A DNA stretch of 64,000 nucleotides from Promicromonospora sp. AC04 (GTDB lineage: Bacteria; Actinomycetota; Actinomycetes; Actinomycetales; Cellulomonadaceae). This document shows, piece by piece, positions 26,374-34,199 of this stretch. Position 1 is the first letter of the stretch; each line of letters starts with the position of its first letter. The stretch covers positions 114,703 to 178,702 of the forward strand of contig NZ_QBUG01000014.1 in NCBI RefSeq assembly GCF_003058225.1. Reading direction: 5' to 3'. The notes beneath the pieces were generated by a model. The model was not told the origin of the DNA. It worked only from the letters and a program-made list of their open reading frames with translations, and searched no databases. Position numbers and translations under genes: made by a program.

Positions 26374-27009
26374 ATGACGACGAAGCTGTCGCTGTTGTGG
26401 CAGCCTTTTCGCATGATTGACGGGTTTGCCAAGGCGTACTTGCACGAAGAGCTGCAGTGGGCACGGGAGGCACTGGTCTGGAAACTCAACGGTCTCTCCG
26501 AATACGACATTCGGCGCCCCCTGACGGCGACCGGGACCAACCTCCTCGGCCTGGTCAAGCATATGGCGACCTGGGAAGTCAGATATCTTGGCGAGATCTT
26601 CAACCGGCCATTTCCCGAGCCGCTCCCCCGGTGGCAAGACTCCGACGGCAGCGATCTGTGGGTGACCGAACCAGAGAGCCGAGAGCAGATCGTCGACTTC
26701 TACCGGCGCGCCTGGGAGCACGCAGACGCCACAATCAATGAACTACCCATCGACGCTCCCGGACACGTGCCGTGGTGGCCACGACCTCACGTGAAGCTAT
26801 TCGGCATCATGGTCCACGTTCTCAACGACACCACCCGGCACGCCGGGCACGCGGACATCCTGCGCGAACAACTCGACGGTCAGACCGGGGTCGCCGCCGG
26901 ACAGCACGAGCAGATCGACGCCGTTGCCCGTGAGGCTCACTGCGCGAAGATCGAGGAGGCCGCCAGAGCAGCTTCCCGGCAGCGAGGGGAACCGCCGCTG
27001 GTCGACTAG
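26374..27009 (+). CDS. DinB/DUF664 family protein carried between IS-like ends
   Basis: This is a 211-residue four-helix DinB-superfamily protein. GLVKHMATWEVRYLGEIF supplies the first His, and HVLNDTTRHAGHADILREQLDG the paired metal-binding His residues. The family includes mycothiol- and bacillithiol-dependent enzymes, so a mycothiol S-transferase role is possible in an actinobacterium. The base composition is more A/T-rich than neighbours and no ribosome site stands out. ATG 26413 is an alternative start. Its TAG stop merges with the terminal repeat at 27006, and the gene fills an IS-sized interval. Confidence 0.85.
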   Translation: MTTKLSLLWQPFRMIDGFAKAYLHEELQWAREALVWKLNGLSEYDIRRPLTATGTNLLGLVKHMATWEVRYLGEIFNRPFPEPLPRWQDSDGSDLWVTEPESREQIVDFYRRAWEHADATINELPIDAPGHVPWWPRPHVKLFGIMVHVLNDTTRHAGHADILREQLDGQTGVAAGQHEQIDAVAREAHCAKIEEAARAASRQRGEPPLVD

Positions 27010-27134
27010 GCCGTGTTCGGTGAATCGCGGAGCCAGAGGACGATCGCGGCGAGCGCGAGTTCGGTCCGGTAGTTGGCCGCGCGTTTGGTGAAGCGGGTAG
27101 CCAGGGCTCGGAACTGCTTGAGCCGGATTCGCAG
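27006..27134 (-). pseudogene. IS5-family transposase C-terminal remnant
   Basis: About 42 codons remain: KQFRALATRFTKRAANYRTE and LALAAIVLWLR, then a TAG stop overlapping the DinB stop. This matches the C-terminus of actinobacterial IS5-family DDE transposases. The DDE domain itself is absent. Confidence 0.8.
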
Positions 27135-27146
27135 GACACGCCCTAG
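27006..27146. mobile_element. 141-bp IS5-like deletion derivative (MITE-like)
   Basis: Inverted ends CTAGGCCGTGTTCGGTGAAT (27006) and, on the other strand, CTAGGGCGTGTCCTGCGAAT (27146) enclose the last codons of a transposase. One end is fused directly to the C-terminal coding part, as expected after internal deletion of an IS. Confidence 0.7.
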
Positions 27147-27598
27147 CTCTCGCGGGCGCGGCCCGGGATGATCAGCGCGATCGCCAGGAGTATCGCGACG
27201 GCGAGGACCACTACCTGGCCGGTGGCCTCGCTCGACGTGAGGTGCGCGAGATGGGTGACGTGGTACGCGAAGTGCAGGACCCCGAAGAGGGTCCATGCGA
27301 TGCCGAGCACGCGGCAGCCGACCTGCGCGGGCCGGACGAGCCCGTAGAGGGTTGCCGCGCCGAGCCCGAGATACATGGCGCCGTGGTCGCGGACGAGATG
27401 CTCGTTGTAGGGGCCGTCCTTGGAGACCCACTCTCCGAGGAAGACCGGGAAGTGGTCGTAGTAGGCCTGCGGCCAGAAGTAGGACCACACGCCGACCACG
27501 CCGACGATGATCACCGTCGCGCCCAGCGCGGCGTACTGCGTGCGGCTCACCGCACGTGCCCGGGTCGGCGTGCGTCCCGCTGTAGCTGTCTCAGCCAT
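27143..27598 (-). CDS. Four-TM membrane protein downstream of sigJ
   Basis: This is a 151-residue protein with four hydrophobic segments (GATVIIVGVVGVWSYF, GAMYLGLGAATLYGLV, LGIAWTLFGVLHFAYHVTHL, VVVLAVAILLAIALII). Pro-Val-Phe-Leu-Gly-Glu-Trp and several His residues face the loops. It overlaps the sigma factor gene by 8 bp, so it is coupled to it. Its TAG stop lies inside the CTAG of the adjoining IS end, implying that the insertion set or trimmed the C-terminus. Function unknown; possibly a partner of the ECF41 factor. Confidence 0.75.
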   Translation of the reverse strand: MAETATAGRTPTRARAVSRTQYAALGATVIIVGVVGVWSYFWPQAYYDHFPVFLGEWVSKDGPYNEHLVRDHGAMYLGLGAATLYGLVRPAQVGCRVLGIAWTLFGVLHFAYHVTHLAHLTSSEATGQVVVLAVAILLAIALIIPGRARES

Positions 27599-28541
27599 CG
27601 TTCTGTCCTTCGTCCGTTCGAGGTGTTGGTAGCCAGCCGGTGAGCTTGGCGGGGTTGAGCATGATCCAGACGTCGGTGACCAGCCCGTTCCGGACGCGGA
27701 AGTTCATGACTCCCGCGACGAGGTCGCCGGTTCGCAGCAGGACGCCGAGCCCGTCGCTCATGGGCTCCACCCGGTGGGTCAGCTCGGGCATCTTCGCGTC
27801 CACGCCGAGCACAAACCTCGCGACCCGGTCGGGGCCCTCGACGACGTTGAGCGCGGCGGTGACCACGCCGCCGCCGTCCGACCACAGCTGGACGTCCGGC
27901 GCGAGCACCCGCGTGAGCTGGTCGACGTCGCCCGCCTGTGCGGCACGGAGGAACGCCCGCACCGCGCGGTCGTGCTCGGCGCGGGGCACCGCCGCGGTCC
28001 GGTTCTCGCGGACGTGCCGGCGGCCGGCCGCGGCGAGCTGCCGGGCGGCCGCCGGCGACCGGCCGACGATCTGGGCGATCTCGTCGAAGGGGACGGCGAA
28101 GACGTCGTGCAGCACGAACGCGACCCGTTCCGCCGGCGTCATCGACTCCAGGACGACGAGCAGCGCCGTGCTGACGGCGTCGTCGAGGGTGACGCGGTCC
28201 AGCGGATCGACGGGGCCGGCGTCGGTCCCGCGGTTGCCCGGGTCGGGCGCCGTGCCGTCGAACAGGCCCGCTGGAAGCGGTTCGGGCAGCCACTGGCCGA
28301 TGTACTGCTCCCGTCTCCTGCGGGCCGAGGCCAGCAGATCGAGGGCGCCGCGGCTCGCCACGCGGGTCAACCACCCGGCGGGGTTGACGATCTCGGCGCG
28401 CTCGGACTCCTCGAGCCGGTACCAGCGCAGATAGGTCTCCTGCACGATGTCCTCGGCGTCGGCGAGGGTGCCCGTCATCCGGTACGCGAGCGACAGCAGC
28501 CGGCGTCGTTCGGCGTACACCTCCTCCAGCTCGTCGTCCAC
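27591..28541 (-). CDS. sigJ: ECF41 (SigJ-type) RNA polymerase sigma factor
   Basis: This is 316 residues from GTG 28541. Sigma region 2 (RRRLLSLAYRMTGTLADAED, VQETYLRWYR) and region 4 (VLESMTPAERVAFVLHDVFA, FDEIAQIVGRSPAAARQLAA) are followed by a C-terminal SnoaL-like domain (LWSDGGGVVTAALN, VRNGLVTDVWIMLNPAKL). That domain is the built-in regulatory element of ECF41 factors, which lack a classical anti-sigma. The linker motif reads WLPEPL. ECF41 genes usually sit beside a single oxidoreductase, epimerase or carboxymuconolactone decarboxylase target gene; here the divergent NmrA-like gene fits. Confidence 0.95.
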   Translation of the reverse strand: MDDELEEVYAERRRLLSLAYRMTGTLADAEDIVQETYLRWYRLEESERAEIVNPAGWLTRVASRGALDLLASARRRREQYIGQWLPEPLPAGLFDGTAPDPGNRGTDAGPVDPLDRVTLDDAVSTALLVVLESMTPAERVAFVLHDVFAVPFDEIAQIVGRSPAAARQLAAAGRRHVRENRTAAVPRAEHDRAVRAFLRAAQAGDVDQLTRVLAPDVQLWSDGGGVVTAALNVVEGPDRVARFVLGVDAKMPELTHRVEPMSDGLGVLLRTGDLVAGVMNFRVRNGLVTDVWIMLNPAKLTGWLPTPRTDEGQNDG

Positions 28542-28584
28542 GGGTTCTTTCTCGCTCTCGGTGTCGCGGTGTCTTGCTCTTCGT

Positions 28585-28661
28585 CAACATGACCGGACAG
28601 CCCCGAGAAATGTGAGGTCGACAAGAGGCCTCACATTTCTCGGGGCTGTCCGGTCATGTTG
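28585..28661. promoter_or_regulatory. 33-bp perfect inverted repeat with two divergent ECF41-like promoters
   Basis: Arms 28585-28617 and 28629-28661 are perfectly complementary around 11 bp. Each arm, read outward, carries CCTCACA then about 15 bp then CGGTC, close to the ECF41 consensus TGTCACA-N16-CGTC. Both sigJ and the divergent gene would thus have identical promoters. Confidence 0.75.
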
Positions 28662-28705
28662 ATGGAGGGTCGAAGACGAAGAAGGCAAGGAGCGGAGGAA
28701 GACCG

Positions 28706-29461
28706 ATGAGAATCGCTGTCGCAGGAGGAACGGGAACTGTGGGCAGGCACGCCGTGGCCGCGGCGCATGAGCGTGGGCACGACGTCGTGGTGCTGTCGCG
28801 GGCAGACGGGGTGGACGTGACGACGGGAGTGGGGCTGACGGCGGCGCTGCGCGGGGCGGACGTCGTCATCGACGTCACCAATACGACGACGTTCTTCGCG
28901 AGCACGGCGCGGAGGTTCTTCGAGACCGCGACGCATCACCTGCTCGCGTCGGAGCAGGCGGCCGGGGTCGGCCACCATGTGGCCCTGTCCATCGTCGGGA
29001 TCGACGACATCGACGCCTCCTACTACGCGGGCAAGCTCGCGCAGGAGCGCGCCGTCGCGGCCGGGAAGGTTCCGTACACGATCGCGCGCGCGGCGCAGTT
29101 CCACGAGTTCGTCGGGCAGCTGCTGGCGAGCCAGAAGGGGCCCGTCGTCGTCATGCCCACGGCTCCGATGCGCCCGGTCGCCGCACGCGAGGTCGGCGAG
29201 TACCTCGTGACCGTGGCCGAGTCCAGCCCTGCCGGGCGTGCCACCGATCTCGTCGGGCCGCGGGACGAGCAGCTCGCCGACCTCGCGCGCCGTCAGCTCG
29301 CGCACGACGGCGCCCGCCGCAAGGTCCTGGAGCTCAGGCTTCCCGGCCGCTACGCCCGGGGTCTCGCGTCGGGCTCGTTGCGCGGGGACGGGCCGCGGAT
29401 CGAGGGCAAGGTCACCTTCGACGACTGGCTCACCAGCGCAGACGTCCGTCGTACAGCCTGA
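28706..29461 (+). CDS. NmrA-like NAD(P)-binding protein, probable ECF41 target
   Basis: This 251-residue atypical/extended SDR has the glycine motif RIAVAGGTGTVGRHAVAAA (GxxGxxG) at the N-terminus. HHVALSIVGIDDIDASYYAGKLAQE (YxxxK as YYAGK) and YTIARAAQFHEFVGQLL are standard NmrA-like blocks. GGAGGAAG lies 7 nt before the ATG. The promoter is the mirror image of the sigJ promoter, so expression likely depends on SigJ. Substrate unknown; such proteins may act as redox sensors or quinone reductases. A strong terminator follows. Confidence 0.9.
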   Translation: MRIAVAGGTGTVGRHAVAAAHERGHDVVVLSRADGVDVTTGVGLTAALRGADVVIDVTNTTTFFASTARRFFETATHHLLASEQAAGVGHHVALSIVGIDDIDASYYAGKLAQERAVAAGKVPYTIARAAQFHEFVGQLLASQKGPVVVMPTAPMRPVAAREVGEYLVTVAESSPAGRATDLVGPRDEQLADLARRQLAHDGARRKVLELRLPGRYARGLASGSLRGDGPRIEGKVTFDDWLTSADVRRTA

Positions 29462-29474
29462 CGCACCCGCAGGA

Positions 29475-29510
29475 CCGAAGGCCCCCGAGGCGAACCTCGG
29501 GGGCCTTCGG
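29475..29510. terminator. Rho-independent-type hairpin
   Basis: Perfect 16-bp arms CCGAAGGCCCCCGAGG and CCTCGGGGGCCTTCGG surround CGAA. It lies between the convergent NmrA-like and M23 peptidase genes. The U-tract is weak, as usual in this genome. Confidence 0.88.
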
Positions 29511-29526
29511 CGTTCCAGCGTGACCG

Positions 29527-30438
29527 TCAGTCGCAGTGCTCGAACGGGCTGGTGTAGCTGGTGCTGCCGACCGAGCCGCCCCACTTGACGCAGGTGTTGG
29601 GCGCCGATCGCTTCACCGGGCCCGCGTAGTACGAGTAGCTGCCGGAGTCGGTGGTGCGGGACGCACCCTCGGGTTCCAGGAAGGCCGAGACCGCGCTCGG
29701 GGTGCCCAGGCTCGTGTACTTCAGGGTGACCACGCAGTTGCTGCCGGTGCCGGAGCTGTACAGCAGGTAGGTCCGGCCCACGGTGCCGAGCGCGGCCTCG
29801 TCGACCACCGCGTAGCCGCTGCCGCAGACCTCGGTGGGGGTGTACGGGTTGCTCCCGCCGCCGCACGCGTTGGTGCTCGTGACGGCCTTCTTCTGGCCGA
29901 CCGAGACGGTCACGCCCTCGACGGTCGGGGAGGTGTCGACGACGCCGGACGAGCTGCGCTGTTCGTAGTGCAGGTGCGGCGCGTCCGAGCCGCCGGTCGA
30001 CCCGACGGTCCCGATGACGGTGCCCTGGCTGACCGACATCGTCTGGCCGGGGCTGCGCACCATCGTGGCGAGGTGGGCGTACCGCGTGCGGGTGCCGTCG
30101 CTGTGCACGATCTGCACCCACTGGCCGTAGCTGGTGCTGCCCTCGTTGTCGAAGGTGGCGGTCCCGGCGGCCGTTGCGCGGACCGTCTCGCCGTTGATGG
30201 CGTCGCTGCCGTAGGACTGCCAGTCGATGGAGCCGTTGGGGCTGTGGCCGCCGCTCCAGTTGTTGGCGTAGAACGTCTTGCTGCAGTTGAACGGCGACTT
30301 GTGGGAGATGGCCAGCACGCCGGCGTCGTCCGCCGCCGTGGCCGAGGCCGCCGGTGAGACGAACAGGGCGACCGCGGCCATGGCCGCGAGCGCCCACTGC
30401 TTCGTGGTCCTTCTGCGGAACGGGGAGATGACTGACAT
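29527..30438 (-). CDS. Secreted M23 family metallopeptidase
   Basis: This is 303 residues from ATG 30438. A signal peptide (RRRTTKQWALAAMAAVALFV ... SAATA) precedes ADDAGVLAISHKS. The M23 core has GGHSPNGSIDWQ (His and Asp ligands), VRATAAGTATF, WVQIVHSDGTRTRYAHLATM and the HLHYEQ His-x-His. A Cys-containing C-terminal domain (from about 205) with CVVTLKYTSLGTPS and SYSYYAGPV resembles spore-associated-protein-like domains found on actinobacterial exoenzymes. Likely a peptidoglycan endopeptidase or bacteriolytic enzyme, possibly against other bacteria. Confidence 0.92.
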   Translation of the reverse strand: MSVISPFRRRTTKQWALAAMAAVALFVSPAASATAADDAGVLAISHKSPFNCSKTFYANNWSGGHSPNGSIDWQSYGSDAINGETVRATAAGTATFDNEGSTSYGQWVQIVHSDGTRTRYAHLATMVRSPGQTMSVSQGTVIGTVGSTGGSDAPHLHYEQRSSSGVVDTSPTVEGVTVSVGQKKAVTSTNACGGGSNPYTPTEVCGSGYAVVDEAALGTVGRTYLLYSSGTGSNCVVTLKYTSLGTPSAVSAFLEPEGASRTTDSGSYSYYAGPVKRSAPNTCVKWGGSVGSTSYTSPFEHCD

Positions 30439-30611
30439 TGGTGCTCTCCATCCTGGGGTCCGACTCTTGGTCTGACGCCGGAAGGCTGACACGGCCCGCA
30501 GGAGGTGCCCATGGGTAGGGCTCCCCCTGGACGTCGCCTGGATGTAGTGCCTGCTGGCTTCCTCCGTGGGCGTACGTACCTGCGTTGACACCGGCCACGC
30601 GAGGATGCACG
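30439..30611. other. Divergent intergenic region
   Basis: This 173-bp gap is shared by the leftward peptidase gene and the rightward regulator-like gene. I can point to the ribosome sites only, not to a clear promoter or operator. Confidence 0.5.
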
Positions 30612-31268
30612 GTGCAAAACATGACGCATATCCCGGTGCTCGGCCGATCCTCTCAGCCCGAGCTGCTCGTGCTCCACTCCGTCCGGATCCAGGGCATGGC
30701 CGACGACGACGCCGTCGCCGGGCGCTTCGGCCTGGACCAGGCGGACGCGCGCGAGCTCCTGCTCGACGCCGAGGCGTACGGCTGGATCAGGCAGGCGGCG
30801 TTCGGGGAGACGGCGGGATGGTCGATGACGGAGCGTGGCCGCGCCGAGGACGACCGGCTCCTGGCCGAGGAGCTGGCGGGCACGGGCGCCCGGCCCGTCG
30901 TCGAGCAGGTGCACGAGGCGTTCGTGCCCCTGAACGGCCGCCTGCTGCAGGCGTGCACCGACTGGCAGCTGCGGTCCGAGGAGGGCGGCCGGCTCACGCC
31001 GAACACGCACACCGACGACGAGTGGGACGCGCGGGTGCTCGGCGAGCTCGAAGGGCTGGGCGGCGAGCTGGGACCGCTGGTCGCCGCGCTCGCCGCGGTC
31101 CTGGCGCGGTTCGCGGGGTACGACACGCGGTTCTCCGCGGCGTTGGGCTGGGTGCGGGCCGGGCGGGGCGAGTGGGTGGCCGGCACCGGTATCGACTCGT
31201 GCCACGTCGTGTGGATGGAGCTGCACGAGGACCTGATCTCGACCCTGGGCATCCAGCGGAGCGCGTAG
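30612..31268 (+). CDS. Winged-helix regulator-like protein
   Basis: About 218 residues from GTG 30612, 6 nt after GAGGA; ATG 30621 is the alternative. The N-terminal 75 residues (LLVLHSVRIQGMADDDAVAG, FGLDQADARELLLDAEAYGW, WSMTERGRAEDDRLL) have the spacing of a winged-helix domain with a wing ending in TERG. The rest is helical (QVHEAFVPLNGRLLQACTDW, LGPLVAALAAVLARF) and could bind a ligand. This resembles unnamed actinobacterial transcriptional regulators. No clear operon partner. Confidence 0.65.
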   Translation: MQNMTHIPVLGRSSQPELLVLHSVRIQGMADDDAVAGRFGLDQADARELLLDAEAYGWIRQAAFGETAGWSMTERGRAEDDRLLAEELAGTGARPVVEQVHEAFVPLNGRLLQACTDWQLRSEEGGRLTPNTHTDDEWDARVLGELEGLGGELGPLVAALAAVLARFAGYDTRFSAALGWVRAGRGEWVAGTGIDSCHVVWMELHEDLISTLGIQRSA

Positions 31269-31338
31269 CCGGCGCCGCGGAGTAGTTGTCTCCCGGGGCT
31301 ATGCATCATGCACATCGCGCTGGTACTGTCCGGACGGC

Positions 31339-31357
31339 GATGTCCGGACCGGACATC
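31339..31357. promoter_or_regulatory. Palindromic operator candidate
   Basis: GATGTCCGG and CCGGACATC are perfect arms around one A, with a further half-site TGTCCGGAC 12 bp upstream. It lies 32 bp before the dienelactone-hydrolase-like start codon. Confidence 0.6.
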
Positions 31358-31388
31358 CGACCAGTCCCCAGCGCACAGGAGGCACCGC

Positions 31389-32090
31389 GTGCACCCCGGC
31401 TACACCTCGGTCCCCGACGGCGACGGCCCGTTCCCCGGCGTCGTCGTGGTGCACGACGCCTACGGGATGACCGCCGAGCTGCGCCGCGTCTGCGACCACC
31501 TCGCGGCCCAGGGCTACCTCGTGCACGCCCCGTCGATGTACCAGCGCGGGCGCTGCCTGCGGCAGACCTTCCGCAGCCTCGTCGCCGACGAGGGACCGGC
31601 CTACGACCGGCTCGAGGCCGAGCGCGCGGCGCTCGCGGCCCGGCCCGACTGCACCGGCCGGGTCGGGATCATGGGGTTCTGCCTGGGCGGCCGGTTCGCC
31701 CTGGTCGCGGCGGGGCGCGGCAGGTTCGACGCCGCCGCGGTGCAGTACGGCCTGCTTCCCGAGGGCAAGCAGGAGCCGGAGGAGCTCGACCGGATGCTGT
31801 CGGCGCCGTGCCCGGTCGTGGCGAGCTACGGCGCGCGGGACAAGGTCGTCGCGGTCGCGGAGGTGGACAAGCTCCGGACCGGTCTCGAGCGGTCGGGCGT
31901 CCCGGTGGACCTGAAGGTGTATCCCGAGGCGACGCACTCGTTCCTGGCCCAGTACACGGGCCCGCTCGGGATGCTGATGCGGGTCCAGGGCATGTCGCAC
32001 GACCCGGAGGCGTCGGCGGACGCCTGGGAGCGGACATTCGCCTTCTTCGAGGAGCACCTCGGCGAGGCGAGCCGGCCGGCTTCGGACTAG
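31389..32090 (+). CDS. Dienelactone hydrolase family protein
   Basis: This is 233 residues from GTG 31389, behind AGGAGG. It has the alpha/beta-hydrolase fold with the family nucleophile Cys in GIMGFCLGGRFAL. The Asp follows in YGARDKVV, and the His in YPEATHSFL. Relatives open dienelactones in chlorocatechol degradation, but many act on other esters or lactones. No aromatic-degradation genes are nearby, so the substrate is open. It converges on the patatin gene 19 bp away. Confidence 0.9.
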   Translation: MHPGYTSVPDGDGPFPGVVVVHDAYGMTAELRRVCDHLAAQGYLVHAPSMYQRGRCLRQTFRSLVADEGPAYDRLEAERAALAARPDCTGRVGIMGFCLGGRFALVAAGRGRFDAAAVQYGLLPEGKQEPEELDRMLSAPCPVVASYGARDKVVAVAEVDKLRTGLERSGVPVDLKVYPEATHSFLAQYTGPLGMLMRVQGMSHDPEASADAWERTFAFFEEHLGEASRPASD

Positions 32091-32109
32091 GCCGGCGACG
32101 GACCGCCGG

Positions 32110-32973
32110 TCAGGACCACAGCGCGGCCAGGGCCGCGGCCTGCGCCCGGCCCACCGCACGTCCGGCGGCCGCCGACGGCGCCCGCGTCGCGGGCGAGAGC
32201 GGGTTGCCGCCGAATGCCTCGATCGAGGCGTCGTCGGCGCCGATCATGAGGACCCTTGCCGGTGCCAGGTCGGCGATCTGATCGGCGGCCGAGGGGCCGA
32301 ACGGGGACGTCGTGCCCTCGCGCTGCGGCGTGATGACCAGGACGAAGTCGGCGCCGGCGGCGAGGTCCACGTTCGCCACCGAGCGCATGCCGCCGTCGAT
32401 GTAGCGCCGGTCGCCGATGGTCACCGGCGGCCACAAGCCGGGGACGGCGCAGCTGGCGGCAACGGCGTCCAGGAGCCGGACGCCGGAGGCGCGCCGGAAG
32501 ATCGTCAGCTCGCCTGACTCGGCGTCGACGGCCGGGATCACGAGGTCCGTGCTCGGCCACTCGGTGCTCGGCAGGCGCGCCTCGTGCACCTTGAGGCGGG
32601 CCGCCTCGTCGGTGGTGGGCGCGGCCAGCGCCATCGCGCCGATCCGACGCCGGAACTCGGCCGGCTCGGGAGCGGTGCCGTCGGCGTACGGCCGCATCGC
32701 GGCGGTCCAGCCCGCGATCATCGCGACCGCGTCGAGCCGGACCTCGATCACCACGGTCTCCGGGACCAGCTGCGCAGCGTAGAGCTCCTCCAGCGGCGTA
32801 CCGCTCGTGATCTGGGCGGCTACCGAGGAGCCGGCGGACGTCCCGATCACCCGGTCGGCACCCAGGATGCGGGCGGCGAGCTCCGCGTCCTTGTCGGCGA
32901 TGCCCTGCAGCACACCCAGCTCCCAGGCGACTCCGGCGACACCGCCACCACCCAGTACGAGTGCGACGGTCAT
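32110..32973 (-). CDS. Patatin-like phospholipase
   Basis: This is 287 residues from ATG 32973 (an ATG at 32982 is also possible). VALVLGGGGVAGVAWELGVL is the oxyanion glycine-rich loop, VIGTSAGSSVAAQ the GxSxG nucleophile elbow, and YIDGGMRSVANVDLA the DGG dyad aspartate. PAVDAESGELTIFRRASG is a conserved middle strand of the bacterial RssA-like group. Likely a cytosolic lipid acyl hydrolase. Confidence 0.93.
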   Translation of the reverse strand: MTVALVLGGGGVAGVAWELGVLQGIADKDAELAARILGADRVIGTSAGSSVAAQITSGTPLEELYAAQLVPETVVIEVRLDAVAMIAGWTAAMRPYADGTAPEPAEFRRRIGAMALAAPTTDEAARLKVHEARLPSTEWPSTDLVIPAVDAESGELTIFRRASGVRLLDAVAASCAVPGLWPPVTIGDRRYIDGGMRSVANVDLAAGADFVLVITPQREGTTSPFGPSAADQIADLAPARVLMIGADDASIEAFGGNPLSPATRAPSAAAGRAVGRAQAAALAALWS

Positions 32974-33052
32974 GATTCGCACTGTACGGGGCGGTGCTCG
33001 GTGAGTCGCGGTGCGGGGTCAGGTTCACCCGGGTGGTCTGAGTCCCGCAGGC

Positions 33053-33514
33053 CTACTCGATCAGGCCCGCCCAGCGCCGGGACAGGTCCACCAGGGTGAC
33101 CCGGTCCAGCGCGTCGACCTGCTCGGGCGTGTGCCAGGCGACGCCGTCGGTGGAGCCGTCCTCCTCGACGCGCAGCTCGCCGCCGGTGACATGCGCCCGG
33201 TACACGATCCGCAGGGCGTGCACCGGGCGGTCCGACGGGCGCACGCGCTCCGCGCTGGGGATCACGAAGCTGTCGACACCGAGCAGCCCGTCCAGCTCCA
33301 CGTGGTACCCGGACTCCTCGAAGACCTCGCGGACGGCGGCGTCGGCCGGGTCCTCGCCCGGGTCGATCCCGCCGCCCGGCATGGTCCAGCCGCTGTGCCC
33401 GCCCTCGTTCCAGTGCGGCAGGAGCAGCCGTCCGTGCTCGTCGGTGATGAGGGCGTACGCGGCGACACGGAGGTCCATCGCTCCGTCTGTACTGGTGAAC
33501 ATGGTGCCCATCAT
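33053..33514 (-). CDS. NUDIX hydrolase
   Basis: This is up to 153 residues. The Nudix box is GGGIDPGEDPADAAVREVFE followed by ESGY, complete with the REVFEESG core. RVAAYALITDEHGRLLLP starts the fold, and VAWHTPEQVDALDRVTLVDL ends it. The start is uncertain: ATGs at 33514, 33511, 33502 and 33478 are all possible and none has a strong ribosome site. It probably cleaves a nucleoside diphosphate-linked metabolite. It sits 17 bp downstream of the cation transporter gene on the same strand. Confidence 0.88.
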   Translation of the reverse strand: MMGTMFTSTDGAMDLRVAAYALITDEHGRLLLPHWNEGGHSGWTMPGGGIDPGEDPADAAVREVFEESGYHVELDGLLGVDSFVIPSAERVRPSDRPVHALRIVYRAHVTGGELRVEEDGSTDGVAWHTPEQVDALDRVTLVDLSRRWAGLIE

Positions 33515-33531
33515 TCCGTCAGCGGGCGGGG

Positions 33532-34164
33532 TCAGCCGACGTCCTCGCCCGCGAGCGCCTTCGCCGCGAGCCGCTCCTCCTCGCTGACCTCCCACACCTC
33601 GTGCGCGGCGTGCAGGGCCAGGAGGATGATCACGCAGCCCAGGATCAGGTCGGGCCACCCGGAACCGGTCCACGCGGTGACCAGGCCCATGGCGATGATC
33701 GCGACGTTGACGAGCACGTCGTTGCGGGCCGAGAGGAAGGCGGCGCGGCCGAGCGCGCCGCCGTGGTGGTGGGCCCGGGCCAGCAGCCAGGCGCTGGTCC
33801 CGTTGACGGCTATCGCCCCGAGGGAGGCGACGACGAGCGGGACGACGTCGGGCGCCGTCGGCGCGGCGAACCGTTGCACCGCCTCCCAGGCCGCCAGCGC
33901 GGCCGGGCCCAGGATGATCAGGGCCATGGCCTTGCCCATCCGGGCCCGCCGGGCGAGCGGCCAGCCCAGCGCGACGAGGATCAGCACGTTGATCGCCGTG
34001 TCCTCGAGGAAGTCGACGCTGTCGGCGAGCAGGGAGACGGACCCGGCGGCGAGGGCGACGGAGAGCTCGACGAAGAAGTAGGCGAAGTTCAGGGCCGCGA
34101 CGATCAGCACGGCCCGGCGCAGCCGGGCCGCACGGGGATCCTGGGTACCGGTCACGGCACCCAT
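33532..34164 (-). CDS. CDF-like cation transporter, short form
   Basis: This is 210 residues from ATG 34164. Five or six hydrophobic segments include VELSVALAAGSVSLLADSVD with FLEDTAINV (the CDF metal site, D-x-x-x-D) and AAFLSARNDVLVNVAIIAMG (second site, with Asn-Asp in place of His-x-x-x-Asp). It lacks the usual long C-terminal metal-sensing domain. The altered second site suggests changed metal preference. Located between the Nudix gene and the ABC permease gene. Confidence 0.85.
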   Translation of the reverse strand: MGAVTGTQDPRAARLRRAVLIVAALNFAYFFVELSVALAAGSVSLLADSVDFLEDTAINVLILVALGWPLARRARMGKAMALIILGPAALAAWEAVQRFAAPTAPDVVPLVVASLGAIAVNGTSAWLLARAHHHGGALGRAAFLSARNDVLVNVAIIAMGLVTAWTGSGWPDLILGCVIILLALHAAHEVWEVSEEERLAAKALAGEDVG

Positions 34165-34199
34165 TGTCCCGTGCGGCCCGGCCGCGCCGGACCGCGGGG

